A DNA stretch of 64,000 bases from assembly GCF_004682015.1 (NCBI RefSeq), contig NZ_SMLM01000001.1:1922001-1986000 (forward strand), given 5' to 3'. The stretch comes from Ramlibacter henchirensis. Lineage in GTDB: Bacteria; Pseudomonadota; Gammaproteobacteria; Burkholderiales; Burkholderiaceae_C. Each line of letters starts with the position of its first letter. The stretch's first letter is position 1. A model generated the notes under the pieces. It made no database searches. It saw only the letters and a list, made by a program, of their open reading frames with translations, and was not told where the DNA came from. Below are positions 37,848 to 47,291 of the stretch, in pieces. The position numbers and the translations under genes were made by a program.

Positions 37848-37934
37848 CCAGCGCTTGCGCGCCCGGCCGCAGCCCCCGGGGCTGCGCGTCGGCGCGTGAA
37901 CTACAAAGCAACCGTCCTACGCGCTGGAGCCACC

Positions 37935-38267
37935 GTGTTCATTTCCTCCGCCTTCGCCCAGACCGCACCGGCCGCTGCCGGCGGCGGCGACATGCAGTCG
38001 TCCCTCATGAGCATGCTGCCGCTGGTGCTGATGTTCGTGGTCCTGTACTTCGTGATGATCCGGCCGCAGATGAAGCGCCAGAAGGAGCACCGCGCCATGA
38101 TCGAGGCGCTGGCCAAGGGCGACGAGGTCGCCACCGCCGGCGGCGTGCTGGGCAAGGTCACGCGCCTGGGCGATACGTACATCGGCGTCGAGATCGCCAA
38201 CGGCGTCGAGATCCAGGTGCAGCGCAGCGCCGTCGTGCAGGTCCTGCCCAAGGGCACCATCAAGTAA
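37935..38267 (+). CDS. yajC: Sec translocon accessory subunit YajC
   Basis: 110 residues with one membrane helix (LMSMLPLVLMFVVLYFVMIR) followed by a cytoplasmic domain (RRQ-type KRQKEHRAMIEALAKG and VATAGGVLGKV). YajC joins SecDF at the SecYEG channel. GTG 37935 is chosen because MFISSAFAQ is the usual start and GGAG lies five bases before it; GTG 37896 would add 13 residues. It heads the yajC-secD-secF operon, though the tgt and queA genes that commonly precede it are absent here. Confidence 0.94.
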   Translation: MFISSAFAQTAPAAAGGGDMQSSLMSMLPLVLMFVVLYFVMIRPQMKRQKEHRAMIEALAKGDEVATAGGVLGKVTRLGDTYIGVEIANGVEIQVQRSAVVQVLPKGTIK

Positions 38268-38321
38268 GTCGAAACAAGGCTGCTGCGGCGGCCTTGTCCT
38301 GGAGGTTTCCGGGCTCCCCTC

Positions 38322-40202
38322 ATGAATCGTTATCCGATCTGGAAATACGCGATCCTCGTGGTCGCGATGGTGGTGGGGGTGCTCTACACCCTGCCCAACT
38401 TCTTCGGCGAGGCGCCGGCGGTGCAGGTCTCCTCGGCCAAGTCGACCGTCAAGATCGACGCCACGACGCAGGCCCGCGTGGAGCAGGTGCTGTCCGCCGC
38501 CGGCATCAAGCCCGAGGCGATCACGCTCGACACCAACTCGGTCAAGGTGCGCCTGGACAGCACCGACACGCAGCTGCGCGCCCGCGACGCCATCCAGAGG
38601 GCTCTCGCGCCCAACCCCGACGATGCGCCCTACGTCGTCGCGCTGAACCTGCTGTCCAACACGCCGCGCTGGCTCACCGCGGTGGGCGCGGCGCCGATGT
38701 ACCTGGGCCTGGACCTGCGCGGCGGCGTGCACTTCATGCTGCAGGTGGACATGCAGGCGGCGCTGACCAAGCGCGCCGAGTCGCTCGCCGGCGACCTGCG
38801 CACCCAGCTGCGCGAAGCCAACGTGCGGCACGGCGGCATCAGCCGCAACGGGCAGCTGGTGGAGATCCGCCTGCGCGATTCGCAGAGCGTCGCGGCCGCG
38901 CAGCGTGTGATCCAGGACCAGTTCGGCGACCTGCAGACCAGCGAGCAGACCGAGGGCACCGAGTACAAGCTGGTCGCTTCGCTGCGCCCCGAGGCCGCCC
39001 GCCGGGTGCAGGAGCAGGCGCTGCGGCAGAACATCGTCACCCTCCACAACCGCATCAACGAGCTCGGCGTGGCCGAGCCGGTGATCCAGCAGCAGGGCGT
39101 GGACCGCATCGTGGTGCAGCTGCCGGGCGTGCAGGACACCGGCCGCGCCAAGAGCATCCTGGGCCGCACGGCGACACTGGAGATGCGGCTGGTGGACGAG
39201 AGCGCCGAGGCGCGCGGCGCCGAACTGGGCACCGGGCCCGTGCCGTTCGGCTCCGAGCGCTACCTGGAGCGCGATGGCCGCGCCGTGATCGTGAAGAAGC
39301 AGGTGATCCTGACCGGCGACAGCCTCACGGATGCGCAGCCCGGCTTCGACTCGCAGACGCAGCAGCCCAAGGTGGACCTCACGGTCGACGCCAAGGGCGG
39401 CCGCATCATGCGCGACGTCAGCCGCGAGAACCTGAAGAAGCGCATGGCCATCCTGCTGTTCGAGAAGGGCAAGGGCGAGGTGCTGACCGCGCCGGTCATC
39501 CAGGGCGAGCTGGGCACGCGCTTCCAGATCTCCGGCTCGATGACGGTGAACGAGGCCAACGACCTTGCGCTGCTGCTGCGTGCCGGCTCGCTGGCGGCCC
39601 CGATGGAGATCATCGAGGAGCTGACCATCGGGCCGAGCCTGGGCGCCGAGAACATCGCCAAGGGCTTCCACAGCGTGGCCTGGGGCTTCGCGGCCATCGT
39701 GGCCTTCATGGCCGTGTACTACATGCTGTTCGGGCTGATCTCCGGGCTGGCGCTCGCGGTCAACCTGCTGCTGCTGGTGGCGATCCTGTCGATGCTGCAG
39801 GCCACGCTGACGCTGCCGGGCATGGCGGCCATGGCGCTGGCGCTGGGCATGGCCATCGACTCGAACGTCCTGATCAACGAACGCGTGCGGGAGGAGCTGC
39901 GCAACGGGGCGGCGCCGCAGGCGGCCATCCACGCCGGCTACGACCGGGCCTGGGCGACCATCCTGGACTCCAACGTCACCACGCTGATCGCGGGCGTTGC
40001 GCTGCTCGCCTTCGGCTCCGGGCCGGTGCGCGGCTTCGCGGTGGTGCACTGCATCGGCATCCTGACGTCGATGTTCTCGGCCGTGTTCTTCTCGCGCGGA
40101 CTTGTAAATCTTTGGTATGGCCGCAAGAAGAAGCTCAAGTCGGTGTCCATCGGCACCGTCTGGCGTCCGGCAGCGGAGCAGGCTATAACCAAGCCGGAGT
40201 GA
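38322..40202 (+). CDS. secD: Protein translocase subunit SecD
   Basis: 626 residues. One N-terminal helix (YAILVVAMVVGVLYTLPNFF), the large periplasmic P1 domain (MYLGLDLRGGVHFMLQVDM), and a C-terminal bundle of five helices with the conserved motif GMAIDSNVLINERVREE. SecDF uses the proton gradient to pull exported proteins through the Sec channel at the periplasmic side. CTGGAGG lies upstream of the ATG. yajC ends 54 bases upstream and secF starts 14 bases downstream. Confidence 0.97.
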   Translation: MNRYPIWKYAILVVAMVVGVLYTLPNFFGEAPAVQVSSAKSTVKIDATTQARVEQVLSAAGIKPEAITLDTNSVKVRLDSTDTQLRARDAIQRALAPNPDDAPYVVALNLLSNTPRWLTAVGAAPMYLGLDLRGGVHFMLQVDMQAALTKRAESLAGDLRTQLREANVRHGGISRNGQLVEIRLRDSQSVAAAQRVIQDQFGDLQTSEQTEGTEYKLVASLRPEAARRVQEQALRQNIVTLHNRINELGVAEPVIQQQGVDRIVVQLPGVQDTGRAKSILGRTATLEMRLVDESAEARGAELGTGPVPFGSERYLERDGRAVIVKKQVILTGDSLTDAQPGFDSQTQQPKVDLTVDAKGGRIMRDVSRENLKKRMAILLFEKGKGEVLTAPVIQGELGTRFQISGSMTVNEANDLALLLRAGSLAAPMEIIEELTIGPSLGAENIAKGFHSVAWGFAAIVAFMAVYYMLFGLISGLALAVNLLLLVAILSMLQATLTLPGMAAMALALGMAIDSNVLINERVREELRNGAAPQAAIHAGYDRAWATILDSNVTTLIAGVALLAFGSGPVRGFAVVHCIGILTSMFSAVFFSRGLVNLWYGRKKKLKSVSIGTVWRPAAEQAITKPE

Positions 40203-40216
40203 GGGCAGGGTAGAAA

Positions 40217-41167
40217 ATGGAATTCTTCAAGATCCGCCGCGACATCCCGTTCATGGAGAACGCGCTGGTGTTCAACGTGATCTCCTTCCTCACGTTCGCC
40301 GCGGCCGTGTTCTTCCTCGTCACGAGGGGACTGCACCTGTCGGTGGAGTTCACCGGCGGCACGGTGATGCACGTCAGCTACGCGCAGGCGGCGGACGTCG
40401 AAGGCGTCCGCAAGACCGTCGCCAACCAGGGCTACGCCGACGTCCAGGTGCAGAACTTCGGCACCGCCCGCGACGTGATGATCCGGCTGCCCGCCCAGAA
40501 GGGTGTGAGTTCGGCACAACAAAGTGACAAGGTCCTGGCGGCGCTGAAGCAGGGCGACGCTTCCGTCTCGCTGCGCCGCACCGAGTTCGTCGGTCCGCAG
40601 GTCGGCGAGGAGCTGGCCACCGACGGCCTGAAGGCGCTGGCCATGGTGGTGATCGGCATCATGATCTACCTGGCCTTCCGCTTCGAGTGGAAGTTCGCGG
40701 TGGCGGCCATCGTCGCCAACCTGCACGACGTCATCATCATCCTGGGCTTCTTCGCGTTCTTCCAGTGGGAGTTCTCGCTCGCGGTGCTGGCCGCGGTGCT
40801 GGCGGTGCTGGGCTACTCGGTCAACGAATCGGTGGTGATCTTCGACCGGATCCGCGAGAACTTCCGCCGCTACCGCAAGATGAACACGCTGCAGATCATC
40901 GACAACGCGATCACCTCGACGATCAGCCGCACCATCATCACCCACGGCTCCACCCAGATCATGGTGCTGTCGATGCTGCTGTTCGGCGGACCCACGCTGT
41001 TCTATTTCGCGCTGGCGCTGACCATCGGCATCTGCTTCGGCATCTATTCGTCGGTGTTCGTGGCGGCCGCGATCGCCATGTGGCTGGGCGTCAAGCGCGA
41101 GGACCTGGTCAAGTCCGGCCCTCGCAAGGAAGACCCCAACGACCCCAACGCGGGGGCGGTGGTCTGA
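40217..41167 (+). CDS. secF: Protein translocase subunit SecF
   Basis: 316 residues, the partner of SecD. After the first helix the protein has LSVEFTGGTVMHVSYAQA (P1-type motif), then five helices with YSVNESVVIFDRIRENFRR, the SecF signature in the fourth helix region. It ends shortly before the DUF1631 gene (10 bases), which is probably read from the same transcript. Confidence 0.97.
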   Translation: MEFFKIRRDIPFMENALVFNVISFLTFAAAVFFLVTRGLHLSVEFTGGTVMHVSYAQAADVEGVRKTVANQGYADVQVQNFGTARDVMIRLPAQKGVSSAQQSDKVLAALKQGDASVSLRRTEFVGPQVGEELATDGLKALAMVVIGIMIYLAFRFEWKFAVAAIVANLHDVIIILGFFAFFQWEFSLAVLAAVLAVLGYSVNESVVIFDRIRENFRRYRKMNTLQIIDNAITSTISRTIITHGSTQIMVLSMLLFGGPTLFYFALALTIGICFGIYSSVFVAAAIAMWLGVKREDLVKSGPRKEDPNDPNAGAVV

Positions 41168-41177
41168 CGGCCGGGCT

Positions 41178-44100
41178 GTGAGCGAACCGTTGCAGCCCCC
41201 CTCCCAGGCCGCCATCGCGCGGCAGGCGCGCGAGCATTTCGTGGCGCAGCTGGAAGGCGTGCTGCAACCGCTGTCCGACGCCATCCGCGCCCGCCTGATG
41301 GAGCTGGTGGACGGCGCCACCAGCACCCGGGATTCCCAGGAACGCCGTGACGCCATGCTCGACTTCGAGCGCCAGCGCCGCGGCTGGCAGGAGGGCACGG
41401 CCAAGGCCTGGCGTGCGGCCGCCAAGCCGGCCGCCGCGTCCGGCAACCCACGCGGGCGCTTTGAGGCCGCCAACCTCTCGCTGATCGGCGACGAGGTGGT
41501 TGAGAACAAGATCCTGTCCTCGCGGGTCGCGCTCTCCGTGCTGGAAAAGGCCACCTGGGAGCTGAACGATCTCAAGGCCCGCATGCAGCACCTGGATGGC
41601 GCCGAGCTGGGCTCCCAGGACGTGCTGCGCGCCGAAGCCGTGGCGCAACTCATGGTCGACCAATGGGGTGCGAACGGGCTCCCGCGGCCCGTCTGGGCAA
41701 TGGTGCAGGACGTCATCGCCAAGCACATGACCGAGAAGATGGTGGCGGCGTACAAGTCGACCAACCACTTCCTGGTCGAGCGGGGCGTGCTGCCGGACAT
41801 CGACCTGAGCACCCGGGTCAAGCGCGGTACCTCCGCCGTGCCGCCGCGTCGCACGCCACCGCCTGCGGGCAGCGCCGGCACTGCTGGAGCCGGGGGAAGT
41901 GGTCCGGGTGGTGCCCAGGGCGGCGGCTCCGGCCAAGGGGGAGCGCACGGCGCCGGCGGGGGTGGTGGCAGCGGATTCGGCGGCCCTGCTGCAGGAAGCG
42001 GGTTCGGCGGCACCGGCTCGGGCGCCAGCGGTTTCAGCGGCACGGGTTCTTCCGGGCCGGGCGGTTACGGCGGTGGTCCGGGCGGTGGCGGTTCGGGCGC
42101 TTACGGACCGGGAGCGACGGGTGGCAACCTAGGTGGGGGCGGATTCGGCGGGCCCCCCGGGGGTGGATTCGGCGGTGGCGGTCCCGGCGGAGGAGCTGGC
42201 GGCCCTGGCGGTGCTGGCGGCGGAGGTGGTTCCGGCGGAGGTGGCTTCGGGGGCGGTTCCGGCTCCGGAGGCGGTTGGTCCGGTGGCGGTTCCGGCGGCG
42301 GTGCATCGGGCGGCGGCTTCGGAGGCGGTGGATCCGGCGGAGGTGGATCGGGCGGCCGAGGCGGCTCCGGTGGCGGGGGTTCCGGCGGTGGCTCTGGCGC
42401 CGGTGGGGTCGGCGGCGGCTCCGGCAATGGCGGCTCCGCGGGTGGTGGGGCCGGTGACGGTGGCGCTGGCGCTGGCGAATCCGGCGGTGGCTTCGGCGGC
42501 GGCGGCTCGGACGGCAGTTATGGCGGCGCCGGATCGGGCTCCGCTGGCCAAGGCGGCGGCGGTCCAGGCGGTGGAGGTGGCGGCTCCTGGGGAGGTGGCG
42601 GTGGTGGCCCATCCGGCGGCGGTCCGGGAGGCACAGGTCCGACCTCGCAATTCGCCGGCGGCCCGTGGGTGGGCGGCGGGGCCGGGGGTCCCGGAGGCGG
42701 TGGTGGCCACGGTGCGCCCGCGTCCAGCTTTGGCGGGGGCCAGACCCGCGGTCTGGGCGGCGGCGTCTCGGAAGAGACGAGGATGATGACCTCGACCACG
42801 CCGTTGGCGCGCGCCCGGATGCGCGCCACGGGCGTGATCGGCCAGCTCAAGCGGCTGCTCACCGAGAAGGCGGGGTTCGATCCCAACAAGGCCGCGGCGG
42901 AACCTTCGCCGGCACTGGTGGAGGCGATCAGCCGCCAGGCCACGCTGGTGCAGACCCAAGTCCAGACGCAGGTGGGCGGGGAGACGGTCGGTGAAGTCGT
43001 GGTCTATGACGACGCCGCGGTCGAGCGGGCCGCGGTCGACCTGCGGCAGCGAACCGGCGAGCTCAAGAAAAAGGCGACCACCAGCAGCGAGAAGGCGACG
43101 ATCGAGATCGTGGCCCTGATGTTCCAGAGCATCCTTTCCGAGGAGCGCATCCCGGCCGCCGTGCGCGTCTGGTTCGCGCGGCTGCAGATGCCGGTGCTGC
43201 GCGTCGCGCTGGCCGAGCCCGAATTCTTCGGCACCCTGCAGCACCCTGCCCGCCAGCTGATCGACCGCATGGGATCGTGCGTGCTGGGCTTCAACGCCGC
43301 CACGATCAACGGCAGCGCGCTGGAGATCGAGATCAAGCGTGTCGTGCAGGTCATCGAGCAGTACCCGGAGACCGGCCGCCGCGTCTTCCAGCTCGTGTAC
43401 GACGAGTTCCAGAAGTTCCTCTCCAAGTACCTCACAGAGAAGGGCGACACCCAGCGGCTGGTGGGCGTCGCGCAGCAGGTCGAGCAGAAGGAGGCGATGG
43501 CGATCCAGTACACCATCGAGCTGCGCAAGATGCTCAGCGACATCCCGGTGCGCGAGGAGATCCGCGAGTTCCTGTTCAAGGTTTGGGCCGAGGTGCTGGC
43601 GGTCGCGGCCGTCAAGCACGGACCGCAGCACCAGGAAACAGTGATGCTGAAGAAGTCGGCCGCCGACCTGGTGTGGTCGGCCAGCGCCAAGCCGAACCGC
43701 GCCGAGCGCTCCAAGGTGATCCAGGAACTGCCGGCGCTGCTGCAGCGCCTGCGAAAGGGCATGAACCTGCTGGGCGTGCAGGGCGCCGAGCAGGAGAAGC
43801 ACATCAAGGTCATCGGCGACACGCTGGCCGACGCCTTCATGTCCAAGACCGAGACCATTCCGCAGCAGCAGATCGACGCGATCGGCAAGCGGCTGGAGAA
43901 CCTCGAGGACTTCATCGCCGACGATCCTTCGGTCGAACTCGAGCTCGACCAGGAAGCGCTGGAGATGATGCTGGGCATCGACGCCTCGATGATCGAGGTG
44001 GTGACCGACGGCGGCTCCAAGCCCAGCGACGCGATGCTGGCCTGGGCCGCCGAACTGCAGCAGGGCAACTGGTTCACGCTGGATCACAACGGCAAGGTGC

Positions 44101-44312
44101 ACCAGGTGCAGTACGTTTGGCGCAGCCAGCGCGGTCAGCTGCACCTGCTCGCTTCAGTCGAAGGGCGCAGCTTCCTGGTGCAGCTGCGGCGGCTGGCCTC
44201 CTACCTGCAAGCGGGGCTGCTGCTGCCGGCGGAAGAAGAGGCGCTCACGGTGCGCGCTACGCGCGATGCCCTGGCGAAGCTGGATGCGAATCCGGAGAGG
44301 CTGCTGGCGTAG
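41178..44312 (+). CDS. DUF1631 family protein with a giant glycine-rich insert
   Basis: 1044 residues from GTG 41178. The N-terminal 225 residues (LSLIGDEVVENKILSSRVAL, ATWELNDLKARMQHL) and the part from residue 535 to the end (LSKYLTEKGDTQRLVGVAQQ, and a final WFTLDHNGKVHQVQYVW domain) match DUF1631, a large cytoplasmic protein family of betaproteobacteria and pseudomonads without a settled function. Between them lie about 300 residues made almost wholly of Gly, Ser, Ala and a few Pro and Phe (about residues 228-530). Family members usually have only a short linker there. It follows secF by ten bases and is closed by a bidirectional terminator. A structural or scaffolding role is a guess. 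Confidence 0.85.
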   Translation: MSEPLQPPSQAAIARQAREHFVAQLEGVLQPLSDAIRARLMELVDGATSTRDSQERRDAMLDFERQRRGWQEGTAKAWRAAAKPAAASGNPRGRFEAANLSLIGDEVVENKILSSRVALSVLEKATWELNDLKARMQHLDGAELGSQDVLRAEAVAQLMVDQWGANGLPRPVWAMVQDVIAKHMTEKMVAAYKSTNHFLVERGVLPDIDLSTRVKRGTSAVPPRRTPPPAGSAGTAGAGGSGPGGAQGGGSGQGGAHGAGGGGGSGFGGPAAGSGFGGTGSGASGFSGTGSSGPGGYGGGPGGGGSGAYGPGATGGNLGGGGFGGPPGGGFGGGGPGGGAGGPGGAGGGGGSGGGGFGGGSGSGGGWSGGGSGGGASGGGFGGGGSGGGGSGGRGGSGGGGSGGGSGAGGVGGGSGNGGSAGGGAGDGGAGAGESGGGFGGGGSDGSYGGAGSGSAGQGGGGPGGGGGGSWGGGGGGPSGGGPGGTGPTSQFAGGPWVGGGAGGPGGGGGHGAPASSFGGGQTRGLGGGVSEETRMMTSTTPLARARMRATGVIGQLKRLLTEKAGFDPNKAAAEPSPALVEAISRQATLVQTQVQTQVGGETVGEVVVYDDAAVERAAVDLRQRTGELKKKATTSSEKATIEIVALMFQSILSEERIPAAVRVWFARLQMPVLRVALAEPEFFGTLQHPARQLIDRMGSCVLGFNAATINGSALEIEIKRVVQVIEQYPETGRRVFQLVYDEFQKFLSKYLTEKGDTQRLVGVAQQVEQKEAMAIQYTIELRKMLSDIPVREEIREFLFKVWAEVLAVAAVKHGPQHQETVMLKKSAADLVWSASAKPNRAERSKVIQELPALLQRLRKGMNLLGVQGAEQEKHIKVIGDTLADAFMSKTETIPQQQIDAIGKRLENLEDFIADDPSVELELDQEALEMMLGIDASMIEVVTDGGSKPSDAMLAWAAELQQGNWFTLDHNGKVHQVQYVWRSQRGQLHLLASVEGRSFLVQLRRLASYLQAGLLLPAEEEALTVRATRDALAKLDANPERLLA
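41860..42767 (+). repeat. Glycine-rich low-complexity coding tract (GGN repeats)
   Basis: About 900 bases of degenerate GGC/GGT/GGA triplets mixed with TCC, GCC and TTC codons encode the glycine tract of the DUF1631 protein, in units such as GGSGGG, GGGFGG and GGAGG. There is no exact tandem unit, so it has diverged beyond simple slippage. Both complementary frames are also open here as artefacts of the composition. Confidence 0.9.
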
Positions 44313-44332
44313 ACCGCTACGCTCCAGAAGAA

Positions 44333-44365
44333 AACAAGGCCCGCGTTGCGGGCCTTGTTCTTTGT
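44333..44365. terminator. Bidirectional intrinsic terminator
   Basis: AACAAGGCCCGC (44333-44344) and GCGGGCCTTGTT (44348-44359) form a perfect 12-bp stem with a three-base loop. CTTTGTGT follows on the plus strand and the flank read on the minus strand is TTCTTCT. It serves the DUF1631 gene and the convergent smg gene. Confidence 0.85.
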
Positions 44366-44374
44366 GTGATCGGG

Positions 44375-44845
44375 CTAGTGGGGCAGGCGGTCCGCCGTGT
44401 CGTCGCACAGCTCGTCGAGCACCAGCGCGTCGGGCTCGCGGCCCATGCTCCAGTAGACCATCAGCACGATGATCTTGAGGTCGTCCAGGGAGACGGGGCC
44501 GCCGGGTGCGGCCATCGCGCGATCGAGCACGATCTCGCGCATGGCAGGCGGCATCACGCCGGCCGAATCGAGGAAGCTGACGAAGCCCAGGCACTGGGCG
44601 CCGAGGTGATCCTGTTCGGCCACCGAGTACACCCGCATGCTGTGCTGCGAAGGAGCGGCGGGCGCCGGGTCGGGAAGCTGGGTGCTCTGGGCCGCGAAGT
44701 TGAGGCCGTCGAGCCAGGTGAGGGCCTGCTGGATCTCTTCGGGTTCGAAGCCGTGGGCGCTGAGCTTGCGGCCCAGTTGGTGCAATTCGGGGCATGCATC
44801 CCCGCGCCAGTAGTTCTCGTAGACAAACACCAGCACTTCAAACAT
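44375..44845 (-). CDS. smg: Smg (DUF494) family protein
   Basis: 156 residues: MFEVLVFVYENYWRGDACPE at the start and the C-terminal IVLMVYWSMGREPDALVLDE are family landmarks. Its role is unknown; the gene sits beside dprA in many beta- and gammaproteobacteria, as here. ATG 44845 is the family start. In many relatives topA follows smg; here the gene is last, ending at a terminator. It is 87 bases downstream of dprA. Confidence 0.93.
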   Translation of the reverse strand: MFEVLVFVYENYWRGDACPELHQLGRKLSAHGFEPEEIQQALTWLDGLNFAAQSTQLPDPAPAAPSQHSMRVYSVAEQDHLGAQCLGFVSFLDSAGVMPPAMREIVLDRAMAAPGGPVSLDDLKIIVLMVYWSMGREPDALVLDELCDDTADRLPH

Positions 44846-44932
44846 GCAGGCCAATATAGCCCAGAACGCGCGCGCGTTTGGAGCCGATCTTCAGCGCTGT
44901 GTTGCGCTGGCGCATCGACGCCCCAAGGGCGC

Positions 44933-46057
44933 TCAGCCCCGCTCCAGGCGCTGGAACAGGCCACCGGGCAGGCGCGCGACGTGGCCCTCGAGTTCGAGTT
45001 CCAGCAACTGCGCCTGAAGGTCCGCTGCGGATGTTCCGGTGCGAGCGACGAGCGCATCCAGCCCCACGGGATCGTGTCCCAGGGCTTGCAGCAGGAACGA
45101 CTCGGCTGCAGGTCCCGTCGCTGGTGCCGGTGCTGCTGTAGCGACCCGCGCGGGCGCGGCCGAGGAGAGTTCTTCCAGCACGTGCTGCGCGGTCTCCACG
45201 AGCTTCGCGCCTTGGCGCAGCAGCTCATGGCAGCCGCGTGCCTGCGGCGAGTGGATCGAGCCCGGCACGGCGAACACTTCGCGGCCCTGCTCCGCGGCCA
45301 TGCGTGCCGTGATCAGCGAGCCGGATCGAAGCGCTGCCTCGACCACGAGCGTGCCCTGCCCGAGCGCAGCGATGATGCGATTGCGCCGAGGGAAGTTCTC
45401 GGCCAGCGGCGGCATGCCCAGCGGGTACTCCGAGACGAGCAGGCCCTGCGCGGCGATGCGGTGGGCCAGTTCGCGGTGCTGGCTGGGATAGACACGGTCC
45501 AGGCCGGTGCCCACGACGGCGATGGTCGCCACCTGCCCCGGCCTGCCGCCTTCGAGCGCTCCTTGATGCGCGGCGGCGTCGATGCCGAGCGCCATGCCCG
45601 ACACCACTGTCCAGCCGGCCTGCGCGAAGCTGCGCCCGAACTGCTGCGCGTTGTTTGCGCCCTGAGGCGTCGGGTTGCGGCTGCCGACGATGGAAATGCC
45701 TTTGGGCCACTCGGCCAGCGACATGCCGTGCACGTAGAGCATCAGCGGCGGATCCTCGGTCTGCAGCAGCTGCTGCGGATAGCCCGGGTCCGCCAACGTG
45801 AGCACCCGGCGCGAACCGTGCGCGCCGTCTTGCTGGAGCCAGGCCCAGGTGACCCCGACCAGCTGCGCCCAGCCTTCCGGTTCGGAGCGCAAGGCCTGCA
45901 CCTGGGCAGCGCCGGCGACGGTGGCGAGCGCCTCGGGACCCTGATCGAAGATCTGCTGCGGCAGGCCGAATGCGGCGAGCAGCCGGCGCGCGGTGCCGCG
46001 GCCCACGCCCGGCGCCATCGCCAGGCGCAGCCACGCCGCCAGTTCTTCGCGCTCCAT
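44933..46057 (-). CDS. dprA: DNA processing protein DprA
   Basis: 374 residues. DprA binds incoming single-stranded DNA during natural transformation and loads RecA. A SAM-like helical N-terminal part (WLRLAMAPGVGRGTARRLL) precedes the Rossmann-like core with SIVGSRNPTPQG, VSGMALGIDAAAHQGAL and FPRRNRIIAALGQGTLVVEA; a winged-helix tail is at LDALVARTGTSAADLQAQL. The alanine/proline linker before the tail (about residues 300-320) is longer than usual. The LysM gene ends ahead of it with ten bases between. Confidence 0.96.
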   Translation of the reverse strand: MEREELAAWLRLAMAPGVGRGTARRLLAAFGLPQQIFDQGPEALATVAGAAQVQALRSEPEGWAQLVGVTWAWLQQDGAHGSRRVLTLADPGYPQQLLQTEDPPLMLYVHGMSLAEWPKGISIVGSRNPTPQGANNAQQFGRSFAQAGWTVVSGMALGIDAAAHQGALEGGRPGQVATIAVVGTGLDRVYPSQHRELAHRIAAQGLLVSEYPLGMPPLAENFPRRNRIIAALGQGTLVVEAALRSGSLITARMAAEQGREVFAVPGSIHSPQARGCHELLRQGAKLVETAQHVLEELSSAAPARVATAAPAPATGPAAESFLLQALGHDPVGLDALVARTGTSAADLQAQLLELELEGHVARLPGGLFQRLERG

Positions 46058-46067
46058 GGCGCGAGGA

Positions 46068-47291
46068 TCAGCGCGGGCTGATCACGCGGTCGCCGACCTT
46101 CACGCCCTCGTTGGTCTCGAGGATCAGCGCGTAGGAGAGGCGCTCGAACGGGCGGAACACCATCATCAGCCCGTTGCGCTCGTTGGGCAGCTTGATCTGG
46201 GTGCGCTCGCCCGGTTGCGAGCGGTCGACCAGGCTCGTGCCGGCCTTTTCGATGGCGAGGATGTGGCCGGCCTGCAGTCCGTCCGCCGTCCCCTTGTTGA
46301 TCACCACCACCTGGTTCTGCCCGGCCAGCGCCACGGCGTCGCCGTACATCGAGACCACCATCGCGCCTTCGACCGGGCCTTGCGGCGCGCGCGGCGTGTA
46401 GCTCACGAGTTGGCGGCCCGGTTCCGGCAGCAGACGGTCGCCCACTCGCATCTCGCTGCGCGCGGACACGACGTCCAGCGTGGCGGGCACCGCGGTCACA
46501 CGGCCTTCGCCGCCCGAGGTGAGAACGCTCTCGGTACCCTCGCCGCGCACCAGCACGGCCTTGCCGAGGTACTGGGCTTCATAGCCGAGGACGGCCTTGG
46601 TGATCGGATGGCGCAGCGGGGTGGCGCTGCGGAACACGCGGAACTCCTCGCTCGGGCCCGTGGCCCGTGCGGCCAGCGCGCTCTCGCTGCCGCGGGCGTA
46701 GATGCGGTCGCCGCGGGTGATCAGCACCCGGTTGTCCGGCGCCGCGACGATGCGCGGGGCGCGCTCGAGCACGCCGCCCTCGAGGATCACCGGCTCGGCC
46801 AGGAAGGGCTCGATCAGGTGCGGCTGCAGTGTCGGCAGCGAAGTGTCGGCGAGCGACTGGATGCGCACGCGCGGCGACACGCGGATGGTTTCCGTCGGCA
46901 CGTCGCCCTGGGCCTGCTGCACGCGCAGCCGTGCGCGATCGCCGGTCTTCTCCAGCACGAGCACCTGGCCGGGGTAGATGCGGTGGGGGTTGTTCACCTC
47001 GTGCATGTTCATGCCCCACAGCTCGGGCCAGCGCCACGGGCTCAGGAGGTACATGCGCGAGATGGCCCAGAGGGTGTCTCCCAGCTTGACCGTGTAGGTG
47101 TCGGGAGCGTTGGGTGCGATTTCGCTCAGCGGCACGCCGCTCTGGGCGACCTGGTCGGCGGTGGAGCGCTGGGCCGGCGTGACCGGCTGGGCCGTCGCGG
47201 GCAGCGCCGTCAGCACGGCGGCGGCCAGTACGGCCGCGGCGCACATTGCAAACGGTGGACGGCCGGACACGGCCTCGCGTTGCGCCATCAT
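46068..47291 (-). CDS. LysM domain protein, exported
   Basis: 407 residues. The N-terminus has a signal peptide (MCAAAVLAAAVLTALPATAQ region). One LysM domain, YTVKLGDTLWAISRMYLLSP to IYPGQVLVLE at about residues 65-112, should bind peptidoglycan. The remaining 290 residues are beta-rich and conserved in Burkholderiales beside dprA but have no named function. The start is taken as ATG 47291 because GAGGAGGA lies six bases upstream; GTG 47297 is too close to that site, and ATG 47288 is also possible. It is divergent from def. Confidence 0.9.
   Translation of the reverse strand: MMAQREAVSGRPPFAMCAAAVLAAAVLTALPATAQPVTPAQRSTADQVAQSGVPLSEIAPNAPDTYTVKLGDTLWAISRMYLLSPWRWPELWGMNMHEVNNPHRIYPGQVLVLEKTGDRARLRVQQAQGDVPTETIRVSPRVRIQSLADTSLPTLQPHLIEPFLAEPVILEGGVLERAPRIVAAPDNRVLITRGDRIYARGSESALAARATGPSEEFRVFRSATPLRHPITKAVLGYEAQYLGKAVLVRGEGTESVLTSGGEGRVTAVPATLDVVSARSEMRVGDRLLPEPGRQLVSYTPRAPQGPVEGAMVVSMYGDAVALAGQNQVVVINKGTADGLQAGHILAIEKAGTSLVDRSQPGERTQIKLPNERNGLMMVFRPFERLSYALILETNEGVKVGDRVISPR

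Noticed and set aside
41860..42767. Tandem repeat, satellite or CRISPR-like array
   Set aside because: The tract has no fixed unit or spacers; it is a degenerate glycine-coding stretch within one gene.
42129..44144. Long minus-strand frames opposite the glycine tract, one proline-rich
   Set aside because: GGN codons read backwards give proline, alanine and threonine codons without stops; no start context or family match.
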